Assembly: GCA_031629035.1 (NCBI GenBank)
Contig: JAVLUG010000001.1
Location: 62,001-126,000 of the forward strand
Origin: MVYY01 sp012517575
GTDB taxonomy: Bacteria; Bacteroidota; Bacteroidia; Bacteroidales; Paludibacteraceae
Length of the DNA: 64,000 nt
Direction: 5' to 3'
The notes beneath the pieces were generated by a model. That model was not told where the DNA came from and ran no database searches. It saw nothing but the letters and a program-made list of their open reading frames with translations. Shown here one piece after another: positions 18,428 through 27,458 of this stretch; positions within the stretch are counted from its first letter, which is position 1; each line of letters starts with the position of its first letter. Both the position numbers and the translations under genes were made by a program.

Positions 18428-20701
18428 ATGAAAAAGTTTAATTTACTTGTGTTTGGCTGTTTTATTTTTTCTCAGGTATTTAGTCAAGTGAACTATGTCA
18501 GTCAGTTAAATGACCCGCTTTTTTATGGAGGGAGTATCAAGGTTATGGCTAAAAATTCAACTTGTCTGCTTGTTGGCACGGAAGGAGGAATTTTTAAAAG
18601 TACCGATCATGGAATTAGTTGGACAAATGTTTCCAAGAATTTTGATCAGAATGCTGTAAATTGTCGTGAAATCGTAAGTTTGGGAGAAGTTTTTTATGCA
18701 AGCTCCAACCCGCGAAATGGTTCTCCAAATATTTACAAAAGTATAAATAATGGTGAAAGTTGGGAGCAGATTTCCGTGCCGGGTACTAATTGGATACAAA
18801 CCATTGGTGCCATGTCCAATACGTTATATGCTGTATGTGGAACTTATTCAATGACAGAAGGAAATCAAGGAAAACTCTATGCTTCTACTGATGGAATAAA
18901 TTGGATCCCCAAGGCTACGGTTTGGTCTGATAACTGGACTGGTGGAGACTGTGAACTTTACACTTTCAATCAAAATAAATTATATTTAAAATTGCAGAAT
19001 AATTTGTATTATACTACGGATGGCAATTCTCTTGTCGCAATTTCCGCAAGTGGAATAAACGCAAGCAATTTTTCAGATGTTGAGGAAATTGACGGGGACG
19101 TTTATGGTAATTTATTTTGCAGAAGCAATAATGCTATATTAAAATATGATTTTGTCGCTCAAAAATGGAATGATATTACTTCCGGTAAAATTCCTAATGA
19201 TTTTTACATAATACAAATTTCGGTTACTGATAACGTCATTTTTTTTGATGCTTTGAATCAAAGTTTCGAAATGAAAATTTTTAAATCGTTCGATCAGGGA
19301 AACACTTTTACTGAAATACCAATATCTGGGAATGTTCTTCCAGCGACTGACAATATACAGGAAACTGCGGCGAATACTTTCATTGGCAATGGTCTATACG
19401 GAGATGTTTATTTTTCGAGCAATGGTGGTGATAATTGGTCATCGAATACCGGACAATTTATGGCTACATATACGGGAAACTTAGCAAAAAGCGGTAATAA
19501 TTTATTGTTCAGCAGAGAAAATCTTGGAGTAGTTTCATCAGTTAATGGTGAAAATTGGGCAACAGCTAATAATGGAATTCCAAGTTTTGGTGGAATGGCT
19601 TATTTTGTAAGCGAATTAGCACAAGTTCATGATACTCTTTTCAGCCTGGTGAGTCCCGATCCTTTTTCAGAAACAGTTTCTCTTTACCGGTCGACCGATA
19701 ACGGAGTTTCATGGTCGGTATTTGATATCCCAGCTCCATACAACAATGGCGAAGAATTTCATATTGCAGGGAAATGTGATTCTCTTTTGTTTATTAATTA
19801 TTATGATATTGCAACTGCAAATTATGAACTTATATCCATGTCCATCAAAACCGGATCGTGTGTAAGACCCGGTCAAAGCACAAACGTTCCAGTCTTTGTC
19901 AAAGGAACAAAAAATTGTTTGTTTGCATTTTATGGATACTCCAGTAATGATTATTTCAACAATGTTTACAAAGTTAATAATTTTGGAGTGAGTTTTACAG
20001 ACATAGGTTTTAACGATCTTCAATGGGGAATGAAGACAATAAAAAGAATATATAAAGAAAGAGATGATTTTGCAGGACCAATGATGGACGTTGATAATAT
20101 CAATAATTACGCTTTGTTTGTAATACAAGATAGATCAGACGGTATACTTGATAAACTTTATAAATATGATGTCAAAACCTCATCATGGACAGAATTAAAT
20201 GCCGGAGGTCTGCCTTTGAATTACGTGGGAAATTGTTTGAATTATATAGGGAACAATGAATGGCTTCTGGCCACCAATTTCGGATTGTATCGAAGCACTG
20301 ATGGTGGATCAACTTGGGCTGTAGCTCACACTTCCGGTTATTGGCAAAATGGAATAATTGTAAACAGTATAGTTAAAATGAATAATAAGATATTTTTAGG
20401 GACTGTTGCAAACGGTATGTGGGTTGTTGATCTTTCTACCGGTTTAGTGAAACCATCGGGAAACAAGGAATTAATCATTTTTCCAAATCCTGTAGCAACT
20501 GAATTATCTATTGTAATACCTGAGTGGAAAGGGAATCCTGCTACTATCAAGATTTTCAATCTGCAAGGAAAAGAAGTTTTGAATAAAACAGTGATGGATA
20601 ATCCGATTTGTTTGCCAATGAAATCCTATGCATCCGGGACTTATTTTGTAGAATTAAAATCAAATGGGAAAATTTACCATCAGACTATCATTAAAAAGTA
20701 A
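18428..20701 (+). CDS. Secreted T9SS protein with BNR/Ycf48-like propeller repeats
   Basis: A 757-residue exported protein with a signal peptide (cleavage after FSQVFSQ, about residue 20). It carries at least seven BNR-type Asp-box repeats of the form S-x-D-x-G-x-S/T-W: STDHGISW, SINNGESW, STDGINW, SSNGGDNW, STDNGVSW, STDGGSTW and the SFDQGNTF variant. These build a sialidase/Ycf48-like beta-propeller, but no sialidase active-site arginine triad or FRIP motif can be seen, so it is more likely a binding or structural protein. The C-terminus (IIFPNPVATEL, IKIFNLQGKEV, GTYFVELKSNG) is a type A type IX sorting domain. It stands alone and converges on the thiamin receptor gene. Confidence 0.85.
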   Translation: MKKFNLLVFGCFIFSQVFSQVNYVSQLNDPLFYGGSIKVMAKNSTCLLVGTEGGIFKSTDHGISWTNVSKNFDQNAVNCREIVSLGEVFYASSNPRNGSPNIYKSINNGESWEQISVPGTNWIQTIGAMSNTLYAVCGTYSMTEGNQGKLYASTDGINWIPKATVWSDNWTGGDCELYTFNQNKLYLKLQNNLYYTTDGNSLVAISASGINASNFSDVEEIDGDVYGNLFCRSNNAILKYDFVAQKWNDITSGKIPNDFYIIQISVTDNVIFFDALNQSFEMKIFKSFDQGNTFTEIPISGNVLPATDNIQETAANTFIGNGLYGDVYFSSNGGDNWSSNTGQFMATYTGNLAKSGNNLLFSRENLGVVSSVNGENWATANNGIPSFGGMAYFVSELAQVHDTLFSLVSPDPFSETVSLYRSTDNGVSWSVFDIPAPYNNGEEFHIAGKCDSLLFINYYDIATANYELISMSIKTGSCVRPGQSTNVPVFVKGTKNCLFAFYGYSSNDYFNNVYKVNNFGVSFTDIGFNDLQWGMKTIKRIYKERDDFAGPMMDVDNINNYALFVIQDRSDGILDKLYKYDVKTSSWTELNAGGLPLNYVGNCLNYIGNNEWLLATNFGLYRSTDGGSTWAVAHTSGYWQNGIIVNSIVKMNNKIFLGTVANGMWVVDLSTGLVKPSGNKELIIFPNPVATELSIVIPEWKGNPATIKIFNLQGKEVLNKTVMDNPICLPMKSYASGTYFVELKSNGKIYHQTIIKK

Positions 20702-20723
20702 TTTTTTAAATTATCTGAATTTA

Positions 20724-20752
20724 AAAGAGCCGGTTTGTTGAGCCGGCTCTTT
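20724..20752. terminator. Bidirectional terminator
   Basis: AAAGAGCCGG pairs perfectly with CCGGCTCTTT over a 9-base loop, between two convergent genes. Confidence 0.85.
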
Positions 20753-20772
20753 GATTTTACGGACAAAAAATT

Positions 20773-23199
20773 TCAAAATTTCAATCTCACTGAAGTCAGA
20801 AAATTGGTTCCGGCCTGAGGAAAATATCGCAGTTCGTTATACCGTTCATCGCCAACATAACATGAATACCACGTATAACCGTTCGTCTCGTATTTTTCGT
20901 TGAAGAGATTATTGATTTGGAGCAGAAATTCGATCGTTTTGATGTGGCTGAGTTGAAGCGTATATTTCAAATTCAAATTTTGTACAAAATACGGATCAAT
21001 GGAACGTTGCAAGTCCGAAGTGTTGTCGATATATTGACGGCTTACGTAATTGGAATGAAAAGCTGCTTCGAACCTTTTAACGTTAAACGAAAAAATACTG
21101 TTTGCAATCACATTTGGTGAATAAGCTATGTCGGTAGTGCCAAGTTCATTGTTGCAGGTACCGATGTAATTCCAGTTTTCATCATACACGTCGATATCCT
21201 GTTCGGTAAAATTTTTTATTTTATTGCGACTGAAAGTGCAATTTCCATCCCATTTTAAATGGTCAGAAATTTTCCAACCGGCTGTCAGTTCTGCTCCGGC
21301 ACGATAACTGTCGGGAATATTCGAAGTCAAAAATTCACCAATTTCACTTATTTTTCCGGTGAGGATCAACTGATTCTTATATTTCATATAGTAGAAATTG
21401 GCTCCGACCGAAAATCGGTGAGACTGAAAATGATAGCCAACTTCGGTGTCGTATAGTGTTTCGGTGGTAGGACGTTCATTGGGTCCGGCTTCGGTATAAT
21501 TGTTTCTGTTGGGTTCACGGTTCGATACGGAATAGGAAGTGTAATATTCATGCTGAGAATTGGGCTGCCAAGTTAATCCAAATTTTGGATTGAAAAAATG
21601 ATATTCATGCTCTTGGGTAATGTTCCGCATGGTTTGATGTGTTTCATCGTATTTGTCATCGGTTCCATCCATTCGATAATTGATGGTTCGATATTGTAAA
21701 TCGATGGAAGCAAACAGTTTTTTAAAAGTTTCCGTATTTAATTTTGCATAAAAATTGGCATCGTCTTTTATAGAGCTGCTTCTGTACCAGTCTTTTCCTA
21801 TATCCAAACCATCTGCATTGCGAACCCAGATTACTTTGCCGTAATGATTACCATCATACCGATTGATGGCGCCGCCGAGGGAAATTTTCGTGTTTCTTTT
21901 CTCGTAATTCAAAGCTGCTGTAATGCCATAAAAATAGTTGTCGAGCCATTTTTGTCGAACCAAATCGGTCGTTTCAAGTGTGTCTAAACCAACAACAGGC
22001 GTTAAACCATATTCCAAAAAATTGCGATCGGTTTTATACTCTTCATAATAACCGATTCCGCGTGTCAGATGAGTAGCGACATTCGAATGGAGATGGTTAT
22101 TCCATTTTTGCAACCAATAGAGATGATAATGGGTTTGCAAATAATTATCGGTTTGGTCATCGTAAAATTTCAATTGTCCGTTGTTGTCGGTATAAGCACC
22201 CAAATCGTTGTATGTTCTGTCGGTTTTCATTATTTCTGAATCTACACCGTTCCATGCCTGATAGGTTTTCTCTTTCCCACCAAAGGAAAGTAGTCGCAAA
22301 ATTGTTTTGTCGGAAAAATAGCCTCCCGAAAAATAATAGGATTGCATATCTACCGCAGCGCGGTCGATATAACCGTCTGAAGTTATGTTCGAGAGGCGGG
22401 CATCAAATGTAAAATTGTTACCCAACATGCCCGATCCGACTTTAACGGAATTTTTATTAGTTGCAAAAGAGCCCAAAGATGTGCTGATATCGGCATACGG
22501 TTCAAATGATACATTCTCGGTTTGCATATTGATACTGGCTCCAAAAGCAGCCGCTCCATTGGTAGAAGTACCAACGCCCCGTTGAACTTGTATTGATGAA
22601 AGCGATGCAGCCAAATCAGGAAAATCGACGAAAAATGTTCCATGGGATTCGGCATCATTCAACGGGACTCCGTTAATGGTAACGTTGGTGCGGTTGGCGT
22701 CCGTTCCTCTGATTCTAAATCCGGTATAGCCCACACCGTTTCCGGCATCAGAAGTTACAATAAAAGAAGGCGACAGCGCCAATAAATAAGGAATATCCTG
22801 ACCGAGATTTCGGCTTTCAATTTCTTCTTTTTTTACTTCGCTGTAAGCAACAGCCGAACGTTCGTTGGCTCGCAATGAAGTAACCGTAATTTCACCAATT
22901 TCAAATGAAGTTCTGCTCATTTGAACAGTGATTTCCTTGCCCAAAGTTGTTTCTATCCATCGGGTTTCGTAACCCAAATAGGAAACCTTCAGCACATCAT
23001 TTCTGTTTTTTAAATTTTCAAAAAGAAAAGTACCATCTTTATCGGTTGTTTTTCCGATTTCTTCCTTTTTCAGGTAAACATCTGCCCCAACTAGGGGATG
23101 ACCATTTTCATCCAACACTTTTCCCTTTATCCAGTGTTGACCATAGGACATCAAAGTCCCAAACAATAAAATTGCTGTAAAAACAAACTGTCTCATCAC
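20773..23199 (-). CDS. TonB-dependent receptor under TPP riboswitch control (thiamin uptake)
   Basis: An 808-residue outer-membrane receptor. It has a signal peptide (about residues 1-20), a CarboxypepD_reg-like beta-sandwich (WIKGKVLDENGHPLVGADVY, about 23-105), the plug domain with RIRGTDANRTNVTINGVPLND and VQRGVGTSTNGAAAFGASINM, then a 22-strand barrel ending VRLKF. A TPP riboswitch lies in its leader, so its expression falls when thiamin pyrophosphate is plentiful. In Bacteroidetes, TPP-controlled receptors of this kind (called OMR1) are inferred to import thiamin or its precursors. No pnuT or thi gene is adjacent here, so the inner-membrane step must be encoded elsewhere. It converges on the T9SS propeller gene. 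Confidence 0.9.
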   Translation of the reverse strand: MMRQFVFTAILLFGTLMSYGQHWIKGKVLDENGHPLVGADVYLKKEEIGKTTDKDGTFLFENLKNRNDVLKVSYLGYETRWIETTLGKEITVQMSRTSFEIGEITVTSLRANERSAVAYSEVKKEEIESRNLGQDIPYLLALSPSFIVTSDAGNGVGYTGFRIRGTDANRTNVTINGVPLNDAESHGTFFVDFPDLAASLSSIQVQRGVGTSTNGAAAFGASINMQTENVSFEPYADISTSLGSFATNKNSVKVGSGMLGNNFTFDARLSNITSDGYIDRAAVDMQSYYFSGGYFSDKTILRLLSFGGKEKTYQAWNGVDSEIMKTDRTYNDLGAYTDNNGQLKFYDDQTDNYLQTHYHLYWLQKWNNHLHSNVATHLTRGIGYYEEYKTDRNFLEYGLTPVVGLDTLETTDLVRQKWLDNYFYGITAALNYEKRNTKISLGGAINRYDGNHYGKVIWVRNADGLDIGKDWYRSSSIKDDANFYAKLNTETFKKLFASIDLQYRTINYRMDGTDDKYDETHQTMRNITQEHEYHFFNPKFGLTWQPNSQHEYYTSYSVSNREPNRNNYTEAGPNERPTTETLYDTEVGYHFQSHRFSVGANFYYMKYKNQLILTGKISEIGEFLTSNIPDSYRAGAELTAGWKISDHLKWDGNCTFSRNKIKNFTEQDIDVYDENWNYIGTCNNELGTTDIAYSPNVIANSIFSFNVKRFEAAFHSNYVSRQYIDNTSDLQRSIDPYFVQNLNLKYTLQLSHIKTIEFLLQINNLFNEKYETNGYTWYSCYVGDERYNELRYFPQAGTNFLTSVRLKF

Positions 23200-23254
23200 A
23201 AAAAATTAATTAATGGTTAATACTTTGCTATGAGAGCCTAAAAAAACGGTAGAT

Positions 23255-23336
23255 TGAAAGCTTATTCCCTACTCGGAATTACCCGTGCAGGTTCAAAGGG
23301 TATGATCTCAGCCCGAAATTATTAAGGCACCCCATT
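23255..23336 (-). promoter_or_regulatory. TPP (thiamin pyrophosphate) riboswitch
   Basis: Read on the minus strand the leader carries the conserved thi-box blocks in order: GGGGTGCC at 23333-23326, GGCTGAGA, the ACCCTTTGAACCTG block, GGGTAATTCCG and GTAGGGAA near 23265. These are the two arms that hold the pyrimidine and the pyrophosphate of TPP. The P1 closing stem is weak. A TAACTTTG -7-like box at 23391-23398 (minus strand) would start the leader RNA just upstream. The aptamer ends about 55 bases before the receptor ATG, so control is likely on translation or by an attenuator in that gap. Confidence 0.95.
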
Positions 23337-23499
23337 TTATTGAAAAAAATTAAGATAAAAAAGAAACCGCGGATTTCTTTTTTCAAGCTGCAAAGTTACA
23401 AAAAGATTTTCAAAAAAAGAAAATTTAATGTTTTAAGGAAAAGCCCTGTTTCAAAGCAATTACCAGCAAAAAAATATTTATTGAAAAGTTAAAAAATTT

Positions 23500-23529
23500 T
23501 TTGTAATCATTTTAAATTTCCTACATTTG
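23500..23529 (+). promoter_or_regulatory. Promoter of the carotenoid operon
   Basis: TTTG at 23500-23503, an 18-base spacer and TACATTTG at 23522-23529 match the Bacteroidetes consensus. The predicted leader to the crtB start is about 140 bases; no motif was recognised in it. Confidence 0.75.
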
Positions 23530-23678
23530 TGCCGATTGAAAGTTCTCGTTAGAAATTTTTTTATAAGAATCAAAATCGAATTTACGCTTAATTAAACAAT
23601 AGTTTTTTCAGCAAAAAGCAGATATAATGCTTAAGAACAGAAAATTTATTAAATAGCATATATTTAGTGAAAAATTTT

Positions 23679-24530
23679 ATGGACCAAAAATATAATACTA
23701 TTTGTTTATCTACCAGCAAGTTGGTTACAAAATTCTACAGTACTTCATTTTATTCTGCATCGCAATATTTTTCAAAAGAAATTCAGGAAGCTATTTTTAG
23801 CATTTATGGATTTGTAAGGTTAGCCGACGAAATAGTTGACAGTTTCCATTTTTCCGATAAAGAATACTTGCTTCGGAAATTTGAAGCCGATTATTATGAT
23901 GCCATAAAGAGTGGTATCAGTCTGAATCCCATACTTCATTCGTTCCAGATGACGGTAAGGAAATACGAAATATCGGATGAATTTGTACAGCATTTTCTGT
24001 CGAGCATGAAAGCCGATTTGGAGAAAAAGGAGTACAAAAGTCAAATTGAACTGAATACTTACGTGTATGGTTCTGCAGATGTGGTTGGACTGATGTGTTT
24101 AAAGGTTTTTTGCAAGGGGAATGAGGATTTGTTTAACCGGCTGATGCTACCGGCCACCAAACTTGGTTCAGCTTTTCAAAAAGTTAATTTTCTTAGAGAT
24201 CTCAGGCAAGATACGCAAGAGTTGGGCAGACAATATTTTCCGGAAATTGTTGCTGAAGGTTTCACCGAAAAAAACAAAAGAGAATTGGTTGAGGATATTC
24301 GAAAAGATTTTGATGACGCCTATAAGGGAATTGTTTTATTGCCATCGGAAAGCAAACTTGGGGTTTTAATTGCTTACCAGTATTATAAGGCACTATTAAG
24401 AAAAATTGAAAAAACTTCTGCTCGCGATATTTTTGACAGAAGAGTCAGGATTTCCAATGCTGGAAAAATGTTTTTAGTGTTGTCGACGCAAATTAAGTAT
24501 TATTTAAGAGCACGTCATGGAAATAAATAA
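23679..24530 (+). CDS. crtB: Phytoene synthase (CrtB/CrtM-type)
   Basis: A 283-residue trans-isoprenyl diphosphate synthase that condenses two prenyl diphosphates head to head, most likely two geranylgeranyl diphosphates to phytoene. Both aspartate motifs for magnesium-diphosphate binding are seen: ADEIVD at about residues 49-53 and NFLRDLRQD at about 169-177 followed by GRQYFP. Whether the product is C40 phytoene or C30 dehydrosqualene cannot be decided by eye. The frame is open from a GTG at 23667, but the ATG at 23679 (MDQKYN) is the likelier start. It is the first gene of a seven-gene operon and overlaps idi by 14 bp. No prenyl diphosphate synthase lies in the window. Confidence 0.92.
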   Translation: MDQKYNTICLSTSKLVTKFYSTSFYSASQYFSKEIQEAIFSIYGFVRLADEIVDSFHFSDKEYLLRKFEADYYDAIKSGISLNPILHSFQMTVRKYEISDEFVQHFLSSMKADLEKKEYKSQIELNTYVYGSADVVGLMCLKVFCKGNEDLFNRLMLPATKLGSAFQKVNFLRDLRQDTQELGRQYFPEIVAEGFTEKNKRELVEDIRKDFDDAYKGIVLLPSESKLGVLIAYQYYKALLRKIEKTSARDIFDRRVRISNAGKMFLVLSTQIKYYLRARHGNK

Positions 24531-25071
24531 AGAGAATTTTGTTCAGTTGGTGGATAAAAACGATCAGCCTTTGGGAATTATGGAGAAATATGAAGCCCAC
24601 AGGAAAGCTGCCTTACATCGGGCTATTTCTGTTTTTATTGTGAATTCCAAAGGCGATTGGCTGATACATCGGAGGGCTTTGGACAAATACCATTCCAGCG
24701 GGCTTTGGACAAATGCAACTTGTTCGCATCCCTATCCTGATGAGGATTATCTTGAAGCAGCAAAACGAAGATTAAAGTATGAAATGGGAATAAATTGCGA
24801 ATTAAAGCCGCTTTTCCATTTTATTTATCAGGAAAAAGTTACTGATGAACTGACGGAACACGAGTTGGACTATGTTTTTTGGGGAGTAAGTGATGACGAA
24901 CCCATTCATAATACGAGCGAAGTTGAAGAATGGAAATATATTCCATTCTTTCAACTGCTTGAAGATGTTGAAAATAACCCCGATAAGTACACAGTTTGGT
25001 TTAAAAAGATACTGAAAAAAGTCAAAGCACATCTGGATAAGGAAAATTTAATTGAAAGTTCATGTCCATAA
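24517..25071 (+). CDS. idi: Isopentenyl-diphosphate delta-isomerase, type I
   Basis: A 184-residue Nudix-fold enzyme that interconverts isopentenyl and dimethylallyl diphosphate, supplying both C5 units for prenyl chains. The catalytic cysteine is in TNATCSHP (about residue 69) and the catalytic glutamate in ELTEHELDYVFWG (about 116); the metal-binding histidines of the N-terminal part (HRAISVFIVNS, about 34) are present. The start overlaps crtB by 14 bp and its end overlaps the next gene by 10 bp, which shows translational coupling. Its place in this operon implies that carotenoid flux, not quinone synthesis, set its position. Confidence 0.95.
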   Translation: MEINKENFVQLVDKNDQPLGIMEKYEAHRKAALHRAISVFIVNSKGDWLIHRRALDKYHSSGLWTNATCSHPYPDEDYLEAAKRRLKYEMGINCELKPLFHFIYQEKVTDELTEHELDYVFWGVSDDEPIHNTSEVEEWKYIPFFQLLEDVENNPDKYTVWFKKILKKVKAHLDKENLIESSCP

Positions 25072-25730
25072 CTCTTTTATTCGAAAAATTTAAGCTAAAA
25101 TATCCCGAAAAGAAAGTTCGACAATTTATTTTCACCTTTTATGTGGTGGGAATTGTTGGTTTGTCGTTCCCTGTTACACATATTATCTTTGTTCATCTCA
25201 TCCCGTTTGCTCTTCTGCTTTCAGCTTTTATTCTTTTGCCATATCAGGAAGATGACTTTCGGAGGAAAACAGTTGTTTTTTTCGCTGCAATTTTTGTTGT
25301 TTCTTTTGCGGTGGAAGCTATTGGAGTGAATACGGGAAAAATATTCGGACAGTACATTTATGATAACGGATTGGGAGTTAAATGCTTTGGAACACCGCTG
25401 ATTATTGGTTTAAATTGGGCTTTGCTGGTTTATCTTTCGGCTTCTATTTTTCAATCGTTTCATATCAACAAATTTTTTCTTGTTCTCTTTCCTTCTCTTT
25501 TGATGTTATTGTATGATGTTATTCTTGAGCAGGTTGCTCCAAAAATGCAAATGTGGTATTGGGTTACAGGCAACGTTCCTTTTCAGAATTATCTGATTTG
25601 GTTTCTTTTGGCTTTTATTTTCCATTCATTTTTGGTTTTGCTCGGGATTAAATTGAAAAATCCTTTGAGTAAAACCGTTTTTTGTGCTCAATTCTTATTT
25701 TTTCTGGTACTTATGTTTATTCTCAAATAA
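25062..25730 (+). CDS. Carotenoid biosynthesis membrane protein, CruF-like hydratase
   Basis: A 222-residue integral membrane protein with about six to seven hydrophobic helices. The segment VEAIGVNTGKIFGQYIYDNGLG followed by PLIIGLNWALLVY is the signature of the Caroten_synth (CruF, DUF422) family, whose characterised members add water across the terminal double bond of an acyclic psi end group (1',2'-hydratase). The tertiary alcohol made this way is the usual attachment point for a sugar, which agrees with the acyltransferase and glycosyltransferase genes directly downstream. It overlaps idi by 10 bp and ends 6 bp before the acyltransferase gene. Confidence 0.82.
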   Translation: MSITLLFEKFKLKYPEKKVRQFIFTFYVVGIVGLSFPVTHIIFVHLIPFALLLSAFILLPYQEDDFRRKTVVFFAAIFVVSFAVEAIGVNTGKIFGQYIYDNGLGVKCFGTPLIIGLNWALLVYLSASIFQSFHINKFFLVLFPSLLMLLYDVILEQVAPKMQMWYWVTGNVPFQNYLIWFLLAFIFHSFLVLLGIKLKNPLSKTVFCAQFLFFLVLMFILK

Positions 25731-25736
25731 TTTTCT

Positions 25737-26363
25737 ATGTTGAAAGCCAGCCATCATTGCCTGATTTATCCTTTTTTTCGCCAATATACGCTTTTGTTGA
25801 TGAAACGGAATTTTCATTCGGTAAACATTATTCGGACAAATTCTTTTTCGTCGGAAAATTTGCCTTTATTGATGATAGCCAATCATATTAGCTGGTGGGA
25901 CGGATTCTGGGCAATGTATCTCAATTTGAATCTGTTTCACAAAACATTTTATTTTATGATGTTGGAGGAACAGTTATTGAAATATCGATATTTTCAATTA
26001 TCGGGTGGATTTTCTATTAAAAAGAAAAGCAGGGAAATGATAGAATCATTAACATATGCCTCCAAAATTTTGGAAGACCCTAAAAATATGCTTTTGATAT
26101 TTCCTGAAGGAGAACTTCGGTCGTTATACATTTCTTCTCACGTTTTCGAAAAAGGATTCGAAAGAATCGTAAAAGGACATCAAGATAATTTTCAGTTGGT
26201 ATTTGTTGCCAATTTTATCGATTATCTTTCGCATAAAAAGCCCGATTTGTATATGTATGTTTCAGAATATCAAGGGAAAAATTTTTTATGTCCTGACATA
26301 GAAAAAGCCTATAACAATTTTTACAGTGAATGTCTCGATATTCAAAAGTTTAAAAAGGAGTAA
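25737..26363 (+). CDS. PlsC-like acyltransferase (carotenoid glycoside acylation likely)
   Basis: A 208-residue acyltransferase of the glycerol-phosphate acyltransferase superfamily. The catalytic HX4D motif is NHISWWDG (histidine about 49, aspartate about 54) and the acceptor-site motif is FPEGELRS (about 120-127). The protein is short and has few hydrophobic segments. In carotenoid clusters this family esterifies the sugar of a carotenoid glycoside (CrtO in staphyloxanthin, CruD in chlorobactene glucoside laurate). Here it lies between the CruF-like and glycosyltransferase genes, so the same role is inferred. A general lipid acyltransferase role cannot be excluded. Confidence 0.8.
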   Translation: MLKASHHCLIYPFFRQYTLLLMKRNFHSVNIIRTNSFSSENLPLLMIANHISWWDGFWAMYLNLNLFHKTFYFMMLEEQLLKYRYFQLSGGFSIKKKSREMIESLTYASKILEDPKNMLLIFPEGELRSLYISSHVFEKGFERIVKGHQDNFQLVFVANFIDYLSHKKPDLYMYVSEYQGKNFLCPDIEKAYNNFYSECLDIQKFKKE

Positions 26364-26366
26364 GCC

Positions 26367-27458
26367 ATGATGTACGTTGTTTGGGTTGTTTTGGGTTTTA
26401 CTTTTCTTCAATTGTTCATAGCGGCATCGAATTATTTTTTCCGTGAAAAATTGTCGTTATCATCGTTCCGCATTGGCAATGAAAAAATTTCGGTGCTCAT
26501 TCCTGCTCGTAACGAAGAAAAAAATATTGGAAATCTTTTAAGTGATTTATCAGGCAAGAATGAAAATATTTTTGAAATCATCGTTTTCGACGATCTTTCT
26601 TCCGATCATACAGTGGAAATTGTGAATCAATTTATAGAAAAAGACGAAAAAATACGGCTGCTTTGCTCTACCAATTTGCCTGATGGATGGCTGGGGAAAA
26701 ATTTTGCCTGTTATTCGCTTGCCAATGCAGCAAAGGGAAATTATTTTTTGTTTCTGGATGCGGATGTTCGGTTGGAAAAGGAAATAATCGTTTCATCATT
26801 AAAATTTCTGCAGCAAAAATCACTGCATTTGCTTTCTATTTTTCCAACTCAGCTAATGATGACAATAGGGGAAAAAATGACGGTTCCAAACATGAATTAC
26901 ATTTTATTGACTCTCTTGCTGTTGCCTTTGGTAAGAAAATCATCTTTTCCGTCAATTTCCGCTGCAAACGGACAATTTATGCTGTTTGATGCCGCCACTT
27001 ATAAAAAAATTCAACCTCACAAAAAATTTAAAGACAAGAGGGTAGAGGATATCGAAATAGCCCGCTATTACAAAAAACAAAAACTTAAAATTGCTTGTAT
27101 CACAGGTGTTAAACAAGTTAAATGTCGCATGTACGAAAATTTTGCTGAAGCGGTAAACGGATTTTCTAAAAACGTCATTCATTTTTTTGGAAATTCTTAT
27201 CTGTTAGCTGTTTTCTTCTGGTTCGTTACTACTTTCGGCTGGTTGGCGGTTTGGTGGGTTTTCGGATTGCCGGCTCTTGCTATATATTTACTTACAGTCA
27301 TCCTGATTAGGATATTTGTTTCGCTGGCAAGCAATCAAAGTACGATCGAAAATCTTATTTTTTTCATTCCCCAACAACTTTCTCTCGGAATTTTTATTTT
27401 TCAATCGCTTCACAACCGCAGAAAAAACCAATATCAATGGAAAGGAAGAAGAGTTTAG
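26367..27458 (+). CDS. Membrane glycosyltransferase family 2, CrtQ/CruC-like
   Basis: A 363-residue GT2 enzyme with one N-terminal transmembrane helix, a cytosolic GT-A domain and about three C-terminal helices (about 275-345). Motifs are VLIPARNEEKNIGNLL (about 42), FDDLSSDHT (about 70), the GWLGKNFAC segment, LDADVRL (metal-binding, about 129) and a VEDIEIARYYK motif like the catalytic ED of this group. This is the layout of CrtQ (staphyloxanthin glycosyltransferase) and CruC (chlorobactene glucosyltransferase). It most likely glycosylates a hydroxylated carotenoid. A strong Shine-Dalgarno AAGGAG lies 6 bases before the ATG, rare in this phylum. The next gene starts inside its last 22 bp. 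Confidence 0.83.
   Translation: MMYVVWVVLGFTFLQLFIAASNYFFREKLSLSSFRIGNEKISVLIPARNEEKNIGNLLSDLSGKNENIFEIIVFDDLSSDHTVEIVNQFIEKDEKIRLLCSTNLPDGWLGKNFACYSLANAAKGNYFLFLDADVRLEKEIIVSSLKFLQQKSLHLLSIFPTQLMMTIGEKMTVPNMNYILLTLLLLPLVRKSSFPSISAANGQFMLFDAATYKKIQPHKKFKDKRVEDIEIARYYKKQKLKIACITGVKQVKCRMYENFAEAVNGFSKNVIHFFGNSYLLAVFFWFVTTFGWLAVWWVFGLPALAIYLLTVILIRIFVSLASNQSTIENLIFFIPQQLSLGIFIFQSLHNRRKNQYQWKGRRV

Noticed and set aside
18428..20701. Sialidase function for the BNR-repeat protein
   Set aside because: Asp-box repeats are clear, but the arginine triad and other active-site residues of sialidases cannot be found.
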